A stretch of 64,000 bases of DNA from Paraspadella gotoi (GCA_051294375.1 JBJCIZ010000239.1:6487996-6551995); one strand, 5' to 3'. Shown: positions 51,101 through 52,348, numbered from the stretch's first letter. The notes: generated from the sequence alone by a model not told the origin. Numbers and translations are program-made.

Positions 51101-51134
51101 TGGGCGGAGGAAGGTTCGCCGGTTTGTCCGGCAT
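1..51134 (-). CDS. ABCA5-like: Full-size ABCA lipid-type ABC transporter, ABCA5-like; 3' end (NBD2) outside window
   Basis: Gene-level entry; the exons are listed separately. ABCA proteins are full transporters (TMD1-NBD1-TMD2-NBD2) that move lipids across or between membranes; ABCA5 relatives act in the endolysosomal system. Visible here are the N-terminal cytoplasmic/TM exon, the extracellular loop, TMD1 with the EKE-then-MGM motif, NBD1 with Walker [12 protein letters not shown]-loop CPQHD, signature [10 protein letters not shown], Walker [14 protein letters not shown] and H-loop [15 protein letters not shown], the regulatory segment [16 protein letters not shown], then TMD2. The H-loop string matches what I remember of the ABCA5/6/8/9/10 group. 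NBD2 is not in the window. Introns are large and repeat-filled. Exons 17-25 are present three times; only copy 1 (4.2-13.6 kb) is clean. Open problems are an exon 2/3 phase mismatch, a missing short exon before Walker A, an in-frame TGA in exon 28 and a phase conflict around exon 29. Confidence 0.92.
687..816 (-). CDS. ABCA5-like: ABCA exon 31: cytoplasmic linker toward NBD2
   Basis: Reads [17 protein letters not shown] and ends at SGDNK before a GTGAGA donor. The KDPF motif after the last TM helix resembles the ABCA5 segment that precedes NBD2. The acceptor (CAG at about 817) is the likeliest of several. It is the last ABCA exon I can see. Confidence 0.55.
1150..1300. repeat. Degenerate fragment of the 291-bp retroposon family
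   Basis: Contains two copies of a GATTGAAAGCTTGCAG motif plus AATT runs. The same motif occurs at about 8,640 and, in reverse complement, in the element at 48,455-48,745. It lies in the ABCA intron between exons 31 and 30. Confidence 0.5.
1690..1793 (-). CDS. ABCA5-like: ABCA exon 30: last TM helix of TMD2
   Basis: Reads [20 protein letters not shown] followed by [13 protein letters not shown], a hydrophobic helix and then a basic/acidic exit. This fits the final TMD2 helix of ABCA5-type proteins. The acceptor after a C-rich tract at 1,794 is clear. The donor is uncertain (GTTCTT near 1,690 is one choice). Its frame needs entry phase 2 whereas exon 29 exits in phase 1. Confidence 0.65.
1877..2090. 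repeat. Dispersed repeat family D, copy 1
   Basis: Shares ordered blocks with 51,465-51,745: GAGGGGGAA, CACCATCCC, GGCAAAGCGA, ACCGTCCTAGGGTAACCG, CAACAGTGAGATGCCCC and GGGCATCA. It is followed by a T-rich stretch and TTAC repeats. It looks like a SINE or short retroposon; the family is not recognised. Confidence 0.75.
2307..2394 (-). CDS. ABCA5-like: ABCA exon 29: TMD2 helix
   Basis: Reads [20 protein letters not shown] then IAFSALAGS, a hydrophobic segment matching the position of the ABCA5 segment ending in YPLLGCLISF. GTAAGG donor. The frame is chosen by hydrophobicity, although splice phases on both sides would favour a different, non-hydrophobic frame. Confidence 0.7.
2440..3135. repeat. 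36-bp minisatellite
   Basis: About 19 imperfect tandem copies of a unit of the form GATTTGGGAGGAAAAG-ATTTGTGGGGATTTAGGAGA (written in two parts). The G-runs are regularly spaced. It is intronic to ABCA. The Gly/Asp/Lys-rich frames through it are repeat translations. Confidence 0.95.
3250..3430 (-). CDS. ABCA5-like: ABCA exon 28: TMD2 helix, with in-frame TGA
   Basis: Entering in phase 2 from exon 27, the frame reads [14 protein letters not shown], then TGA (3,362-3,364), then [20 protein letters not shown] and TMKFSTTGP before a GTTGTG donor (low end about 3,271). The part after the stop aligns with the TM helix that follows in ABCA5-type proteins. The stop is either a sequence error next to low-complexity repeats or a real lesion. 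Exact ends are approximate. Confidence 0.55.
3465..4010. repeat. About 45-bp purine minisatellite
   Basis: Around 12 tandem units built from GGAGGAGGAAGAGTGAGAGG and GGAAAAGGGGAAGGTGGGAGAGAGA. Long Arg/Gly/Glu-rich frames on plus and Pro/Ser/Leu-rich frames on minus are repeat translations. Confidence 0.95.
4231..4320 (-). CDS. ABCA5-like: ABCA exon 27: TMD2 helix
   Basis: Reads [20 protein letters not shown] then FAIITIYIM, a TM helix starting with the conserved YW of ABCA TMD2. ACAG acceptor, GTTTCT donor; phase 2 in and out, matching exon 26. Confidence 0.85.
4387..4700. repeat. AT-rich intron with degenerate TTAGGG-like runs
   Basis: No exon seen. Contains repeated GGATTAGGGATTTAAG-type motifs of the kind scattered through most introns in the window. 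Confidence 0.6.
4717..4877 (-). CDS. ABCA5-like: ABCA exon 26: TMD2, the E-x-x-L-x-x-x-MGIS segment
   Basis: Reads [20 protein letters not shown], then [20 protein letters not shown], then [12 protein letters not shown]. The helix followed by an acidic stretch and LMGIS is the TMD2 equivalent of the 'EKE...LRLSG' motif of ABCA proteins. CTAG acceptor; phase 0 in, phase 2 out, agreeing with both neighbours. Confidence 0.9.
5011..5638. mobile_element. hAT-like palindromic MITE, 612 bp, with 8-bp TSD
   Basis: Element 5,019-5,630 begins TAAGGCGTAGT and ends ACTACGCCTTA, a perfect 11-bp terminal inverted repeat. It is flanked by identical ATATACAT (5,011-5,018 and 5,631-5,638). Inverted similarity continues far inward: AAAATTCTAAAAGT near the left end against ACTTTTAGAATTTT near the right, and CATTAAGTGGGT against ACCCACTTAATG in the middle. 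It has no coding capacity. An 8-bp TSD is typical of hAT elements; the superfamily call is inference. Confidence 0.9.
5878..6027 (-). CDS. ABCA5-like: ABCA exon 25: extracellular loop of TMD2
   Basis: Fifty codons reading [20 protein letters not shown] then [20 protein letters not shown] and [10 protein letters not shown]. This is the ABCA 'FNNxxYHxxPxxxNxxSNxxL' segment at the end of the second extracellular loop. Phase 0 on both sides; GTGAGA donor. Noisy copies lie at about 16,710-16,870 and 30,120-30,280. Confidence 0.9.
6060..6340 (+). repeat. SINE-like repeat, family B
   Basis: Contains a pol III B-box-like GGGGTTCAAGCC about 90 bp from its start, then GACGGGACGCTTAACCCGCC and a tail ending near CTGTCACTAA. 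Repeated with the block at about 16,900-17,140 and 30,310-30,560. I found no copy outside the block, so the SINE assignment rests on the B box. Confidence 0.5.
6687..6852 (-). CDS. ABCA5-like: ABCA exon 24: extracellular loop of TMD2
   Basis: Reads [20 protein letters not shown], then [20 protein letters not shown], then [15 protein letters not shown]. Clear CCAG acceptor; the phase 2 entry matches exon 23 and phase 0 exit matches exon 25. No family motif is obvious; it lies in the variable loop. Copies 2 and 3 have indels here. Confidence 0.75.
6900..7230 (+). repeat. SINE-like repeat, family C, unit 1
   Basis: Begins TGTTGTGGTAGTACGT and contains a B-box-like GGGTTCACAACC and GTAGTGACGGCCTACAGC. 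It shares its start and the CCCACxTGTAGTGAC block with the next unit, so the two are a tandem or dimeric pair. Confidence 0.55.
7256..7475 (+). repeat. SINE-like repeat, family C, unit 2
   Basis: Begins TGTTGTGGTAGTACAT and contains GACTTGGGTTCGTTCCC (B-box-like), CCCACTTGTAGTGACAGAC and TGGCATCGTTTTTTACACC. Repeated with the block near 18,115-18,340 and 31,535-31,760. Confidence 0.55.
7475..7800. repeat. TTAGGG-like degenerate intronic sequence
   Basis: Interspersed GATTAGGTTAGGGATTAGGG motifs in AT-rich intron. Nothing coding. Confidence 0.6.
7806..7856 (-). mobile_element. Truncated head of the tRNA-SINE (family A), reversed
   Basis: The reverse complement reads GTAGTCGGTGCATAAGTTCA then CCCCGCCTTTAAGCATGACA, matching the 5' head of the SINE copies at 42.4-46.6 kb. 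Only the head is present. Duplicated with the block at about 18,670 and 32,080. Confidence 0.7.
7919..8379 (-). CDS. ABCA5-like: ABCA exon 23: large extracellular loop of TMD2
   Basis: Reads [20 protein letters not shown], then [40 protein letters not shown] and [14 protein letters not shown]. In copy 1 the frame stays open as a Lys/Pro/Ser-rich stretch to [13 protein letters not shown] and the GTAAGG donor. In copy 2 an extra base after MPKT moves the frame into [20 protein letters not shown] then [11 protein letters not shown]. Which of the two is right for the middle third is unresolved. Both ends are phase-consistent. Confidence 0.75.
8488..8885. mobile_element. Retroposon-like element related to 48,455-48,745
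   Basis: Shares in order, with the reverse complement of 48,455-48,745: GCTAGTGC, AGTACAA, TTGATA-GGAAGCC, AGAGTCTTGATTGAAAGC and the (reverse) TTATCTTGCCCCTGAC block. A second half in inverted orientation ends GCTTCCCTATCAAC, so it may be a foldback or a head-to-head pair. It sits in the intron between exons 23 and 22. Confidence 0.6.
8939..9211 (-). CDS. ABCA5-like: ABCA exon 22: first TM helix of TMD2 and start of loop
   Basis: Reads [20 protein letters not shown], then [20 protein letters not shown], then [10 protein letters not shown] and [21 protein letters not shown] basic start plus hydrophobic helix is the usual entry into ABCA TMD2. CGTAG acceptor. The donor at GTTGGG gives phase 0, matching exon 23, but its purine-rich last 12 codons are doubtful and the real end may be upstream. 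Confidence 0.7.
9493..9595 (-). CDS. ABCA5-like: ABCA exon 21: cytoplasmic entry to TMD2
   Basis: Reads [20 protein letters not shown] then [14 protein letters not shown]. LxFQKLxAMxxIKFKxM is the amphipathic entry motif equivalent to 'FxALxxKRF' in ABCA proteins. Phase 2 in and 0 out, both matching. Confidence 0.85.
9748..9825. repeat. CT-rich microsatellite
   Basis: (CT)n passing into CTTT repeats. Repeated with the block at about 20,637-20,712 and 34,080-34,150 with different lengths. Confidence 0.9.
9830..10220. other. AT-rich intron, nothing recognised
   Basis: Very AT-rich, with no exon, repeat family or RNA gene that I can identify. Confidence 0.5.
10257..10359 (-). CDS. ABCA5-like: ABCA exon 20: NBD1-TMD2 linker
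   Basis: Reads [20 protein letters not shown] then [13 protein letters not shown], a Ser/Lys-rich cytoplasmic linker. Phase 1 in and 2 out fit exons 19 and 21. The donor GTCCAG is weak but the only one that keeps phase. Confidence 0.75.
10430..11390. repeat. Intron with TTAGGG/CCCTAA-like degenerate arrays
   Basis: Contains a GATTAGGGTT-type stretch (about 10,760-10,880) and a CCACCCCTAACCCTAA-type stretch (about 10,995-11,120). Units are 6-10 bp and irregular, so these are not a true telomere. Repeated in blocks 2 and 3. Confidence 0.7.
11398..11584 (-). CDS. ABCA5-like: ABCA exon 19: regulatory segment after NBD1
   Basis: Reads [20 protein letters not shown], then [20 protein letters not shown], then [20 protein letters not shown]. 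The [17 protein letters not shown] core is diagnostic of ABCA proteins after each NBD. Copy 1 has five Cs where copies 2 and 3 have four, so only copy 1 keeps frame. Phase 0 in, phase 1 out. Confidence 0.95.
11565..11730. repeat. About 54-bp minisatellite overlapping the exon 19 acceptor
   Basis: Three tandem copies of a unit containing GAGAGTGAAGATGATTTCCT then GTGAATATCGGAGAGTGAGA. The first copy includes the exon 19 acceptor and its first codons; the other two lie in the intron. Block 2 has two units and block 3 about two degraded ones. Confidence 0.85.
11735..12058. other. Intron, nothing recognised
   Basis: AT-rich sequence between exons 19 and 18 with no recognisable feature. Confidence 0.5.
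12059..12176 (-). CDS. ABCA5-like: ABCA exon 18: end of NBD1
   Basis: Reads [20 protein letters not shown], then [19 protein letters not shown]. FGxGYxLxLV followed by VxxYxPxAxL is the conserved strand-helix region after the H-loop in ABCA NBDs. Phase 2 in, 0 out. Confidence 0.95.
12190..13440. other. AT-rich intron with an internal inverted repeat
   Basis: About 12,255-12,460 and 12,995-13,165 are inverted copies: TTACAAGCGCCGGTA against TACCGGCGCTTGTAA, and GAGTGGAGAAAGTTGGCTTT against the reverse complement near 13,000-13,020. This suggests a palindromic, MITE-like element of about 930 bp. No exon seen. Confidence 0.55.
13455..13570 (-). CDS. ABCA5-like: ABCA exon 17: H-loop of NBD1
   Basis: Reads [20 protein letters not shown], then [18 protein letters not shown]. 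The switch histidine is in TTHFMDEAD. This string is the strongest pointer to the ABCA5/6/8/9/10 group. The polypyrimidine tract before the acceptor is A-rich and poor. Phase 0 in, 2 out. Broken copies lie at about 24,285-24,402 and 37,865-37,990. Confidence 0.95.
13714..16294. repeat. 2.58 kb repeat, copy a (identical to 27,124-29,704)
   Basis: Line-by-line comparison at an offset of 13,410 shows no difference until just after AGAAAAGCTT. Contents are the left part of the MITE (to about 13,985), then a very AT-rich stretch, then the resumption of the MITE. Confidence 0.9.
13990..16283. other. Extremely AT-rich tract inside a MITE copy
   Basis: About 2.3 kb dominated by T and A runs with no periodic unit. 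It replaces the middle of the MITE, which in copy 1 is only about 40 bp at this point. It looks like failed base-calling rather than biology, but this cannot be proved from sequence alone. Confidence 0.7.
16284..16462. mobile_element. Right end of MITE, copy 2
   Basis: Resumes at AGAAAAGCTTATTGAAATTT and ends CACTACGCCTTA, as at 5,450-5,630. The flank reads ATATGACAT, the copy 1 flank with an extra base. Confidence 0.8.
16700..24402 (-). pseudogene. ABCA5-like: Copy 2 of ABCA exons 25 to 17, frame-disrupted
   Basis: Approximate exon copies: exon 25 16,710-16,870; exon 24 17,540-17,705; exon 23 18,790-19,275; exon 22 19,830-20,105; exon 21 20,380-20,490; exon 20 21,130-21,235; exon 19 22,269-22,455; exon 18 22,878-22,995; exon 17 24,285-24,402. 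Most contain one or more single-base indels relative to copy 1, for example a lost C in exon 19 and added bases in exons 18 and 25. Some readable pieces survive, such as [16 protein letters not shown]. Intervening SINE-like repeats are copied too. Likely unpolished sequence of the same locus rather than a decayed paralogue. Confidence 0.75.
24555..24920. repeat. GA microsatellite straddling an N-gap
   Basis: Long (GA)n tracts. The sequence after the gap (ACAGACAAAGAGAGAGA... GTGCATAAAGATGAAAA) repeats that before it (GACAAAGAGAGAGAGA... GTGATAAAGATGAAAA), so the gap joins overlapping contig ends. Confidence 0.85.
24746..24770. other. Assembly gap (25 N)
   Basis: Run of 25 Ns within the GA microsatellite. 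Confidence 1.
24950..25198 (-). pseudogene. ABCA5-like: Noisy copy of ABCA exon 16 (NBD1 signature/Walker B)
   Basis: Same sequence as the clean exon at 26,858-27,076 but with several inserted or lost bases, so no single frame runs through it. Confidence 0.8.
25265..25380. repeat. GA microsatellite
   Basis: (GA)n and related purine repeats. Matching tract in block 3 at about 38,650-38,762. Confidence 0.9.
25590..25678 (-). pseudogene. ABCA5-like: Noisy copy of ABCA exon 15 (NBD1 Q-loop)
   Basis: Matches the clean exon at 38,971-39,054 with about four extra bases that break the frame. Confidence 0.8.
25810..26075. repeat. (AATC)n-type microsatellite
   Basis: AATCAATCAATC and ATCACTCAGTCA repeats. 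Block 3 equivalent at about 39,165-39,430. Confidence 0.9.
26175..26850. other. Sequence unique to this block, not recognised
   Basis: From CACTAGGGGTGTGTCAAAAT the sequence departs from the block 3 counterpart, which goes on into the Walker A exon. No coding frame or known repeat found. It could be a separate intron piece or an inserted element. Confidence 0.5.
26858..27076 (-). CDS. ABCA5-like: ABCA exon 16, clean copy: NBD1 signature and Walker B
   Basis: Seventy-three codons: [73 protein letters not shown]. Contains the LSGGQ signature and the [12 protein letters not shown] Walker B with D-loop. GCAG acceptor, GTTTTT donor, phase 0 both sides, joining exon 15 to exon 17. It is the only undamaged copy of this exon in the window and sits next to an N-gap. 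Confidence 0.95.
27099..27123. other. Assembly gap (25 N)
   Basis: Run of 25 Ns. The exact repeat of 13,714-16,294 begins at the next base. Confidence 1.
27124..29704. repeat. 2.58 kb repeat, copy b (identical to 13,714-16,294)
   Basis: See copy a. Identity includes the AT-rich stretch (about 27,400-29,693), which would be expected to differ between independent copies. Confidence 0.9.
29694..29871. mobile_element. Right end of MITE, copy 3
   Basis: Ends CACTACGCCTTA and is followed by ATATACAT, the same flank as copy 1. Confidence 0.8.
30117..37990 (-). pseudogene. ABCA5-like: Copy 3 of ABCA exons 25 to 17, frame-disrupted
   Basis: Approximate exon copies: exon 25 30,120-30,280; exon 24 30,945-31,112; exon 23 32,183-32,665; exon 22 33,215-33,525; exon 21 33,805-33,925; exon 20 34,590-34,705; exon 19 35,778-35,965; exon 18 36,430-36,555; exon 17 37,865-37,990. 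Indels are more frequent than in copy 2 and often extend homopolymers or insert single bases. All introns and internal repeats are collinear with copy 1. Confidence 0.75.
38337..38578 (-). pseudogene. ABCA5-like: Second noisy copy of ABCA exon 16
   Basis: Collinear with 26,858-27,076 but with indels; the flanking GA tracts match those at 24.8-25.4 kb. Confidence 0.8.
38971..39054 (-). CDS. ABCA5-like: ABCA exon 15: NBD1 Q-loop
   Basis: Twenty-eight codons: [20 protein letters not shown] then [13 protein letters not shown] with the Q-loop glutamine is the ABCA hallmark. Phase 0 both sides, following Walker A exon ...IRG and preceding GIRN.... Confidence 0.95.
39165..39430. repeat. (AATC)n-type microsatellite
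   Basis: AATCAATCAATC, ATCACTCAGTCA and related 4-12 bp units. Counterpart of 25,810-26,075. Confidence 0.9.
39524..39691 (-). CDS. ABCA5-like: ABCA exon 14: NBD1 Walker A
   Basis: Fifty-six codons: [66 protein letters not shown] is the Walker A P-loop; the LVRPTGG strand follows as expected. Phase 0 both sides. It occurs once, so the block duplication stops just before it. A short exon carrying the strand before TALS (usually ...NLxKxF...AVxxLS) was not found. Confidence 0.95.
39848..39905. repeat. CT microsatellite
   Basis: (CT)n tract in the intron upstream of the Walker A exon. Confidence 0.9.
39915..40010 (+). mobile_element. Retroelement 3' end with hammerhead-like hairpin
   Basis: CTGATGA (39,948-39,954), then hairpin GGCTC/GAGCC closed by GCGAATA, then GAAAC (39,973-39,977), then an AAATAAAATC tail. 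The CTGATGA-stem-GAAA order matches the hammerhead core and also the common 3' hairpin of Penelope-like and LINE-type elements. One extra A lies between CTGATGA and the stem, and I could not find convincing stems I and III. Confidence 0.5.
40060..40135. repeat. CCCTAA-like degenerate array
   Basis: AACCCTAACCATAACTATCC and similar. One of several such intronic arrays. Confidence 0.7.
40289..40360 (+). tRNA. tRNA-Arg(ACG): tRNA-Arg (anticodon ACG)
   Basis: 72 nt, all arms present: acceptor GACCGCG/CGCGGTT (first pair G-U), D arm GCC...GGC, anticodon stem TCTGA/TCAGG with loop CTACGAA, T arm GAGGG-TTCGAGT-CCCTC. The A box TGGCCAAATGG and B box GGTTCGAGTCC are intact. No intron and no encoded CCA. 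It lies in an ABCA intron on the opposite strand. The sequence is very close to the animal tRNA-Arg(NCG) type, so it is likely functional. Confidence 0.95.
40440..41175. repeat. Exon-derived minisatellite, distal part
   Basis: Tandem units of about 42 bp (minus strand [14 protein letters not shown]), with 57-bp variants ([19 protein letters not shown]) at 40.44-40.83 kb. Units are collinear with the last 8 codons of ABCA exon 13 plus its GTGAGG donor. Lengths are mostly multiples of three, so frames stay open on both strands. Confidence 0.9.
41146..41349 (-). CDS. Possible extra exon inside the minisatellite (68 codons)
   Basis: Between a GGCAG acceptor and an AAG|GTGAGG donor the frame is fully open: [68 protein letters not shown]. 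Phase 0 in and out, the same as exon 13, and it ends in the same LDGKI-LK donor unit. No homology recognised. It may be an alternative or lineage-specific exon, or chance. Confidence 0.3.
41390..41655. repeat. Exon-derived minisatellite, proximal part
   Basis: Six to seven 42-bp units starting directly at the exon 13 splice donor. See the finding on donor amplification. Confidence 0.9.
41624..41785 (-). CDS. ABCA5-like: ABCA exon 13: TMD1-NBD1 linker
   Basis: Fifty-four codons: [54 protein letters not shown]. FFxxPxYW is the conserved exit of TMD1, and [15 protein letters not shown] corresponds to the start of the NBD1 beta sheet in ABCA5. TTCAG acceptor, AAG|GTGAGG donor, phase 0 both sides. 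The last 8 codons and the donor are the founder of the adjacent minisatellite. Confidence 0.9.
41823..42438. mobile_element. hAT-like palindromic MITE, 600 bp, second copy with perfect TSD
   Basis: Element 41,831-42,430 starts TAAGGCGTAGTGAAAGTTAC and ends TTTACTACGCCTTA. Flanked by identical TTGTGTAG (41,823-41,830 and 42,431-42,438). Reverse orientation relative to the element at 5,019-5,630. No coding capacity. Confidence 0.92.
42436..42715 (+). mobile_element. tRNA-derived SINE (family A), copy 1
   Basis: Head GGCATAGCAAAGTTCACCCC, A box TGGCTCATTGAG (about 42,496), B box GGTTCAATCCC (42,540-42,550) inside a hairpin TACCGGG...CCCGGTA. The body runs to CAGCCCACTTAGCGCCTTAT. A/B box spacing fits a tRNA-like pol III promoter. 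It starts at the MITE target site. Confidence 0.85.
42835..43062 (+). mobile_element. tRNA-derived SINE (family A), copy 2, degenerate
   Basis: Starts TGTAGTCGGGCATAGCAAAG; internal deletions; B box decayed to GTTCAATCTC. Ends near TCATCTTAGCTAGCGC. Confidence 0.75.
43195..43480 (+). mobile_element. LINE reverse-transcriptase remnant
   Basis: One frame reads [10 protein letters not shown], then further on [26 protein letters not shown] followed by a basic/hydrophobic helix is the conserved C-terminal end of many LINE RT domains. Frames are broken and the ends unclear. A tail-like GAATCGAAATAAAACGC occurs at about 43,610. Confidence 0.65.
43626..43858 (+). mobile_element. tRNA-derived SINE (family A), copy 3, 5'-truncated
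   Basis: Starts TCTAAGCATGACACCTTCAG, lacking the first part of the head. A box GTGGCTCATTGAG and B box GGGTTCAATCCC intact. Ends GCGCCTTATCCACA. Confidence 0.85.
44002..44099 (-). CDS. ABCA5-like: ABCA exon 12: end of TMD1
   Basis: Reads [20 protein letters not shown] then [12 protein letters not shown]. LLAxAVYLEHxFPxxYG is the classic end of ABCA TMD1 ('YLDxVxPGEYG'). Phase 1 entry (first codon split) is required; reading in phase 0 gives an apparent frameshift that is not real. Confidence 0.9.
44100..44500. other. Intron with TTAGGG-like motifs
   Basis: AT-rich, with AGGGATTAGGTTGTGGATT-type motifs. No other feature. Confidence 0.5.
44506..44585 (-). CDS. ABCA5-like: ABCA exon 11: TMD1 extracellular loop
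   Basis: Reads [20 protein letters not shown] then TGHSRR, starting with the WDN-type motif expected before the last TMD1 helix. Phase 2 in, 1 out, matching both sides. NET is a potential N-glycosylation site. Confidence 0.75.
44595..45145. repeat. GA, GGGA and CT microsatellites in the exon 10-11 intron
   Basis: Purine tract 44,595-44,830 followed by a CT tract 44,920-45,143, an overall inverted GA/CT arrangement. The CT tract runs directly up to the exon 10 donor. Confidence 0.9.
45146..45317 (-). CDS. ABCA5-like: ABCA exon 10: TMD1 helices
   Basis: Reads [57 protein letters not shown], two or three hydrophobic segments. Phase 1 in, 2 out. The GTGAGA donor is continuous with the (GA)n tract. 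Confidence 0.85.
45423..45693 (+). mobile_element. tRNA-derived SINE (family A), copy 4
   Basis: Starts GGCATTGCCTAAGTTCAACC; A box TGGC-type diverged to CGGCTCATTGAG; B box GGGTTCAATCCC. Ends GCGCCTTATTCACATT. Confidence 0.85.
45802..45899 (-). CDS. ABCA5-like: ABCA exon 9: TMD1 helix
   Basis: Reads [20 protein letters not shown] then [12 protein letters not shown]. SxxFxxFxxYSLxxIxxSFxxSxLFKS is a conserved TMD1 helix of ABCA proteins. Phase 2 in, 1 out. Confidence 0.9.
46040..46188 (-). CDS. ABCA5-like: ABCA exon 8: TMD1 'MGM' motif and helix
   Basis: Reads [49 protein letters not shown]. Follows EKESK of exon 7, giving the ABCA 'EKExxIKxxMxxMGM' intracellular motif. The donor GTCAGG is chosen because it gives the phase 2 exit needed by exon 9. 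Confidence 0.9.
46283..46563 (+). mobile_element. tRNA-derived SINE (family A), copy 5, with TTA-repeat tail
   Basis: Head GTAGTCGGGCATTGCCTAGG, A box TGGCTCATTGAG, B box GGGTTCAATCCC. Ends in CCCACTTATTATTATTATTA, so the 3' tail is a short TTA microsatellite. Confidence 0.88.
46781..46986 (-). CDS. ABCA5-like: ABCA exon 7: extracellular loop end and TMD1 helix with EKE motif
   Basis: Reads [69 protein letters not shown] helix followed by SEKESK is the conserved first intracellular turn of TMD1. Phase 1 in, 0 out. Confidence 0.92.
47100..48000. other. Intron, nothing clear
   Basis: AT-rich. A short direct repeat (CCACAGCTCTTCCAATGGCT, three times at about 47,570-47,625) is the only structure seen. 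Confidence 0.6.
48011..48110 (-). CDS. ABCA5-like: ABCA exon 6: extracellular loop, 'GYxxLQ' segment
   Basis: Reads [20 protein letters not shown] then [13 protein letters not shown]. YxxSGYxxLQxxVExAIxxE is the well-known ABCA 'GFxxLQxxxxxAI' motif before TMD1. Phase 0 in, 1 out. Confidence 0.92.
48115..48285. repeat. About 28-bp minisatellite
   Basis: Four to five units of GTGGATGGATCAGAGAATGG plus TTTT, preceded by two TTATTGATAGTGG units. Confidence 0.85.
48422..48778. mobile_element. 291-bp insertion flanked by 33-bp direct repeats
   Basis: The 33-bp sequence beginning TTATGAAATTGGTACAACCA occurs at 48,422-48,454 and again at 48,746-48,778. Between them is a 291-bp element (48,455-48,745) related to 8,488-8,885. 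The second repeat ends about 35 bp from exon 5. Confidence 0.8.
48813..48899 (-). CDS. ABCA5-like: ABCA exon 5: extracellular loop
   Basis: Twenty-nine codons: [20 protein letters not shown] then RYCYQPLLK. Clean CCAG acceptor and GTAGGG donor, phase 0 both sides, placed between exons 4 and 6 as expected for the variable loop. Confidence 0.75.
49279..49343 (-). CDS. ABCA5-like: ABCA exon 4: extracellular loop
   Basis: Reads [20 protein letters not shown] ending in Q. It resembles the ABCA 'YxIRxP' stretch. Phase 1 in (from exon 3), 0 out. Confidence 0.7.
49360..49930. other. Intron, nothing recognised
   Basis: No repeat family or exon identified. Confidence 0.5.
49950..49987 (-). CDS. ABCA5-like: ABCA exon 3: short loop exon
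   Basis: 38 nt. The frame that fits exon 4 reads [12 protein letters not shown]. From exon 2 the expected phase would instead give a TGA, so either exon 2 or exon 3 has a one-base problem or the splice site differs. TGTAG acceptor, GTGAGT donor. Confidence 0.55.
50137..50255 (-). CDS. ABCA5-like: ABCA exon 2: extracellular loop start
   Basis: Reads [20 protein letters not shown] then [26 protein letters not shown] is the typical 'xxGVVF' strand of the first extracellular loop. GTGAGT donor; phase 2 entry fits exon 1. Confidence 0.85.
50290..50815. other. First ABCA intron
   Basis: AT-rich, with a short (AATC)n patch near 50,455-50,495 and a C-homopolymer stretch near 50,768-50,800. No other feature. 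Confidence 0.5.
50821..51134 (-). CDS. ABCA5-like: ABCA exon 1: N-terminus and first TM helix
   Basis: Starts [20 protein letters not shown], then [51 protein letters not shown] cytoplasmic basic start, 'FxALxxRNFLLKxRS' and a hydrophobic helix are the standard ABCA N-terminus. The ATG at 51,134 is the first in frame. The last codons (QFTTQ) end at GTGAAT, phase 2. Confidence 0.9.
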
Positions 51135-51464
51135 GATGATTTTTTTTTTCCCTTTTTTAAGTTACTTTATTTTTTGTAATCTAGTTTTTGTTTGTTTGTT
51201 TACAATTCGCTTTTATCTTTTAGTTTCTTTTTGATTCATACTTTCAACGATTTGTTTTTGTTTTTGTTTTTATATTTTCGTTAAGAATTTTTAAAAATCT
51301 TTTGATGTCGAAAAAAAAAATATTTGTTTAAACGTGGATTTTTCGCCCGCTGTCTTTGAGGGTAAAAAAAATTTAAGGTTGTGTCATTAATGGGCTCCTA
51401 AAGTAATATAAATATTACTCTAAACATTTGAATTTTTACTCCGCGCCTCCTCATGTGAAAAATA

Positions 51465-51745
51465 GTCGTGTGTGGCGATATATTCACACCGCCTCACATC
51501 CACCATCATTCAGCCAAATCCATTGGCTCAGAGGGGGAACACACCATCCCAGGCGTAGAGTTCCATCCACAGTCCTAATGACTTCCCTCTGCGTTGGCAA
51601 AGCGAGACCGTCCTAGGGTAACCGCGCCAGTGACTGGAGGCGTCACTGAGGGTCGGAAGCCCCCAAAGCCAACAGTGAGATGCCCCATCCCAATGGGCAT
51701 CACAGGCAACCCGGCTGTTGCCATACGTGCGAGCTTTTTCTTTAT
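51465..51745. repeat. Dispersed repeat family D, copy 2
   Basis: See 1,877-2,090. This longer copy has an additional block GCCAGTGACTGGAGGCGTCA in the middle. It lies between the ABCA start codon and the MBOAT stop, so it may sit in the ABCA promoter or 5' UTR. Confidence 0.75.
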
Positions 51746-51771
51746 GGTTTTATTTACGGAGCCGATGTTCT

Positions 51772-51830
51772 GAGACAAGCATGACCTGTTCTGAGACAAG
51801 CATGTTCTGAGACAAGCATGACCTCGCTTT
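51772..51830. repeat. TTCTGAGACAAGCATG short tandem repeat
   Basis: Three copies of GTTCTGAGACAAGCATG with small spacers. Confidence 0.8.
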
Positions 51831-51839
51831 ACGATAGTT

Positions 51840-52254
51840 CATTCCTTTATTAGCAAGCAAGATGTTTTTGGCTTTATCACTCGGTGAAACTTTAGATGTA
51901 TGTCACTATTGTCACTACTAATTATATGCGTAATAAATAAAAAAAAGTTTAATAGATACCACGTAAATTTTTTTGATATTTAACTATTTTTACGTATCCT
52001 TTACTTTTTCCACTCTTGCGCCTCCATTTTTATGGCTCAAGTCAAGGATTACGATGTGAAGAATTGAATTCGATTAAACTAATTGTTAGATTTTATTGAA
52101 TAGAATGGACACAAAAATTAAAACACTAATTTCAAAATTGAATTAATATTAAGTTCAGTATAATTCATCGGCGCTACCAAATACTCGGATACTTAATACG
52201 AATTAAAAAAGAAAAGAAAATTCATTGGACGGAATTTTAGGTCAATTGACCTTT

Positions 52255-52255
<1 letters not shown>
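51840..52255. other. Intergenic, nothing clear
   Basis: AT-rich interval between the two genes. Could hold the MBOAT 3' UTR end and part of the ABCA promoter. No motif that I can defend. Confidence 0.5.

Positions 52256-52259
<4 letters not shown>

Positions 52260-52343
<84 letters not shown>
52260..52343. repeat. (CT)n microsatellite abutting the MBOAT stop codon
   Basis: About 41 CT dinucleotides. On the minus strand the stop codon TGA is immediately followed by (GA)n. Confidence 0.95.

Positions 52344-52348
<5 letters not shown>

Noticed and set aside
50751-51234. Plus-strand open frames opposite ABCA exon 1
   Set aside because: They are shadows of exon 1 with no family features. The minus frame has the ABCA N-terminal pattern and a valid donor.
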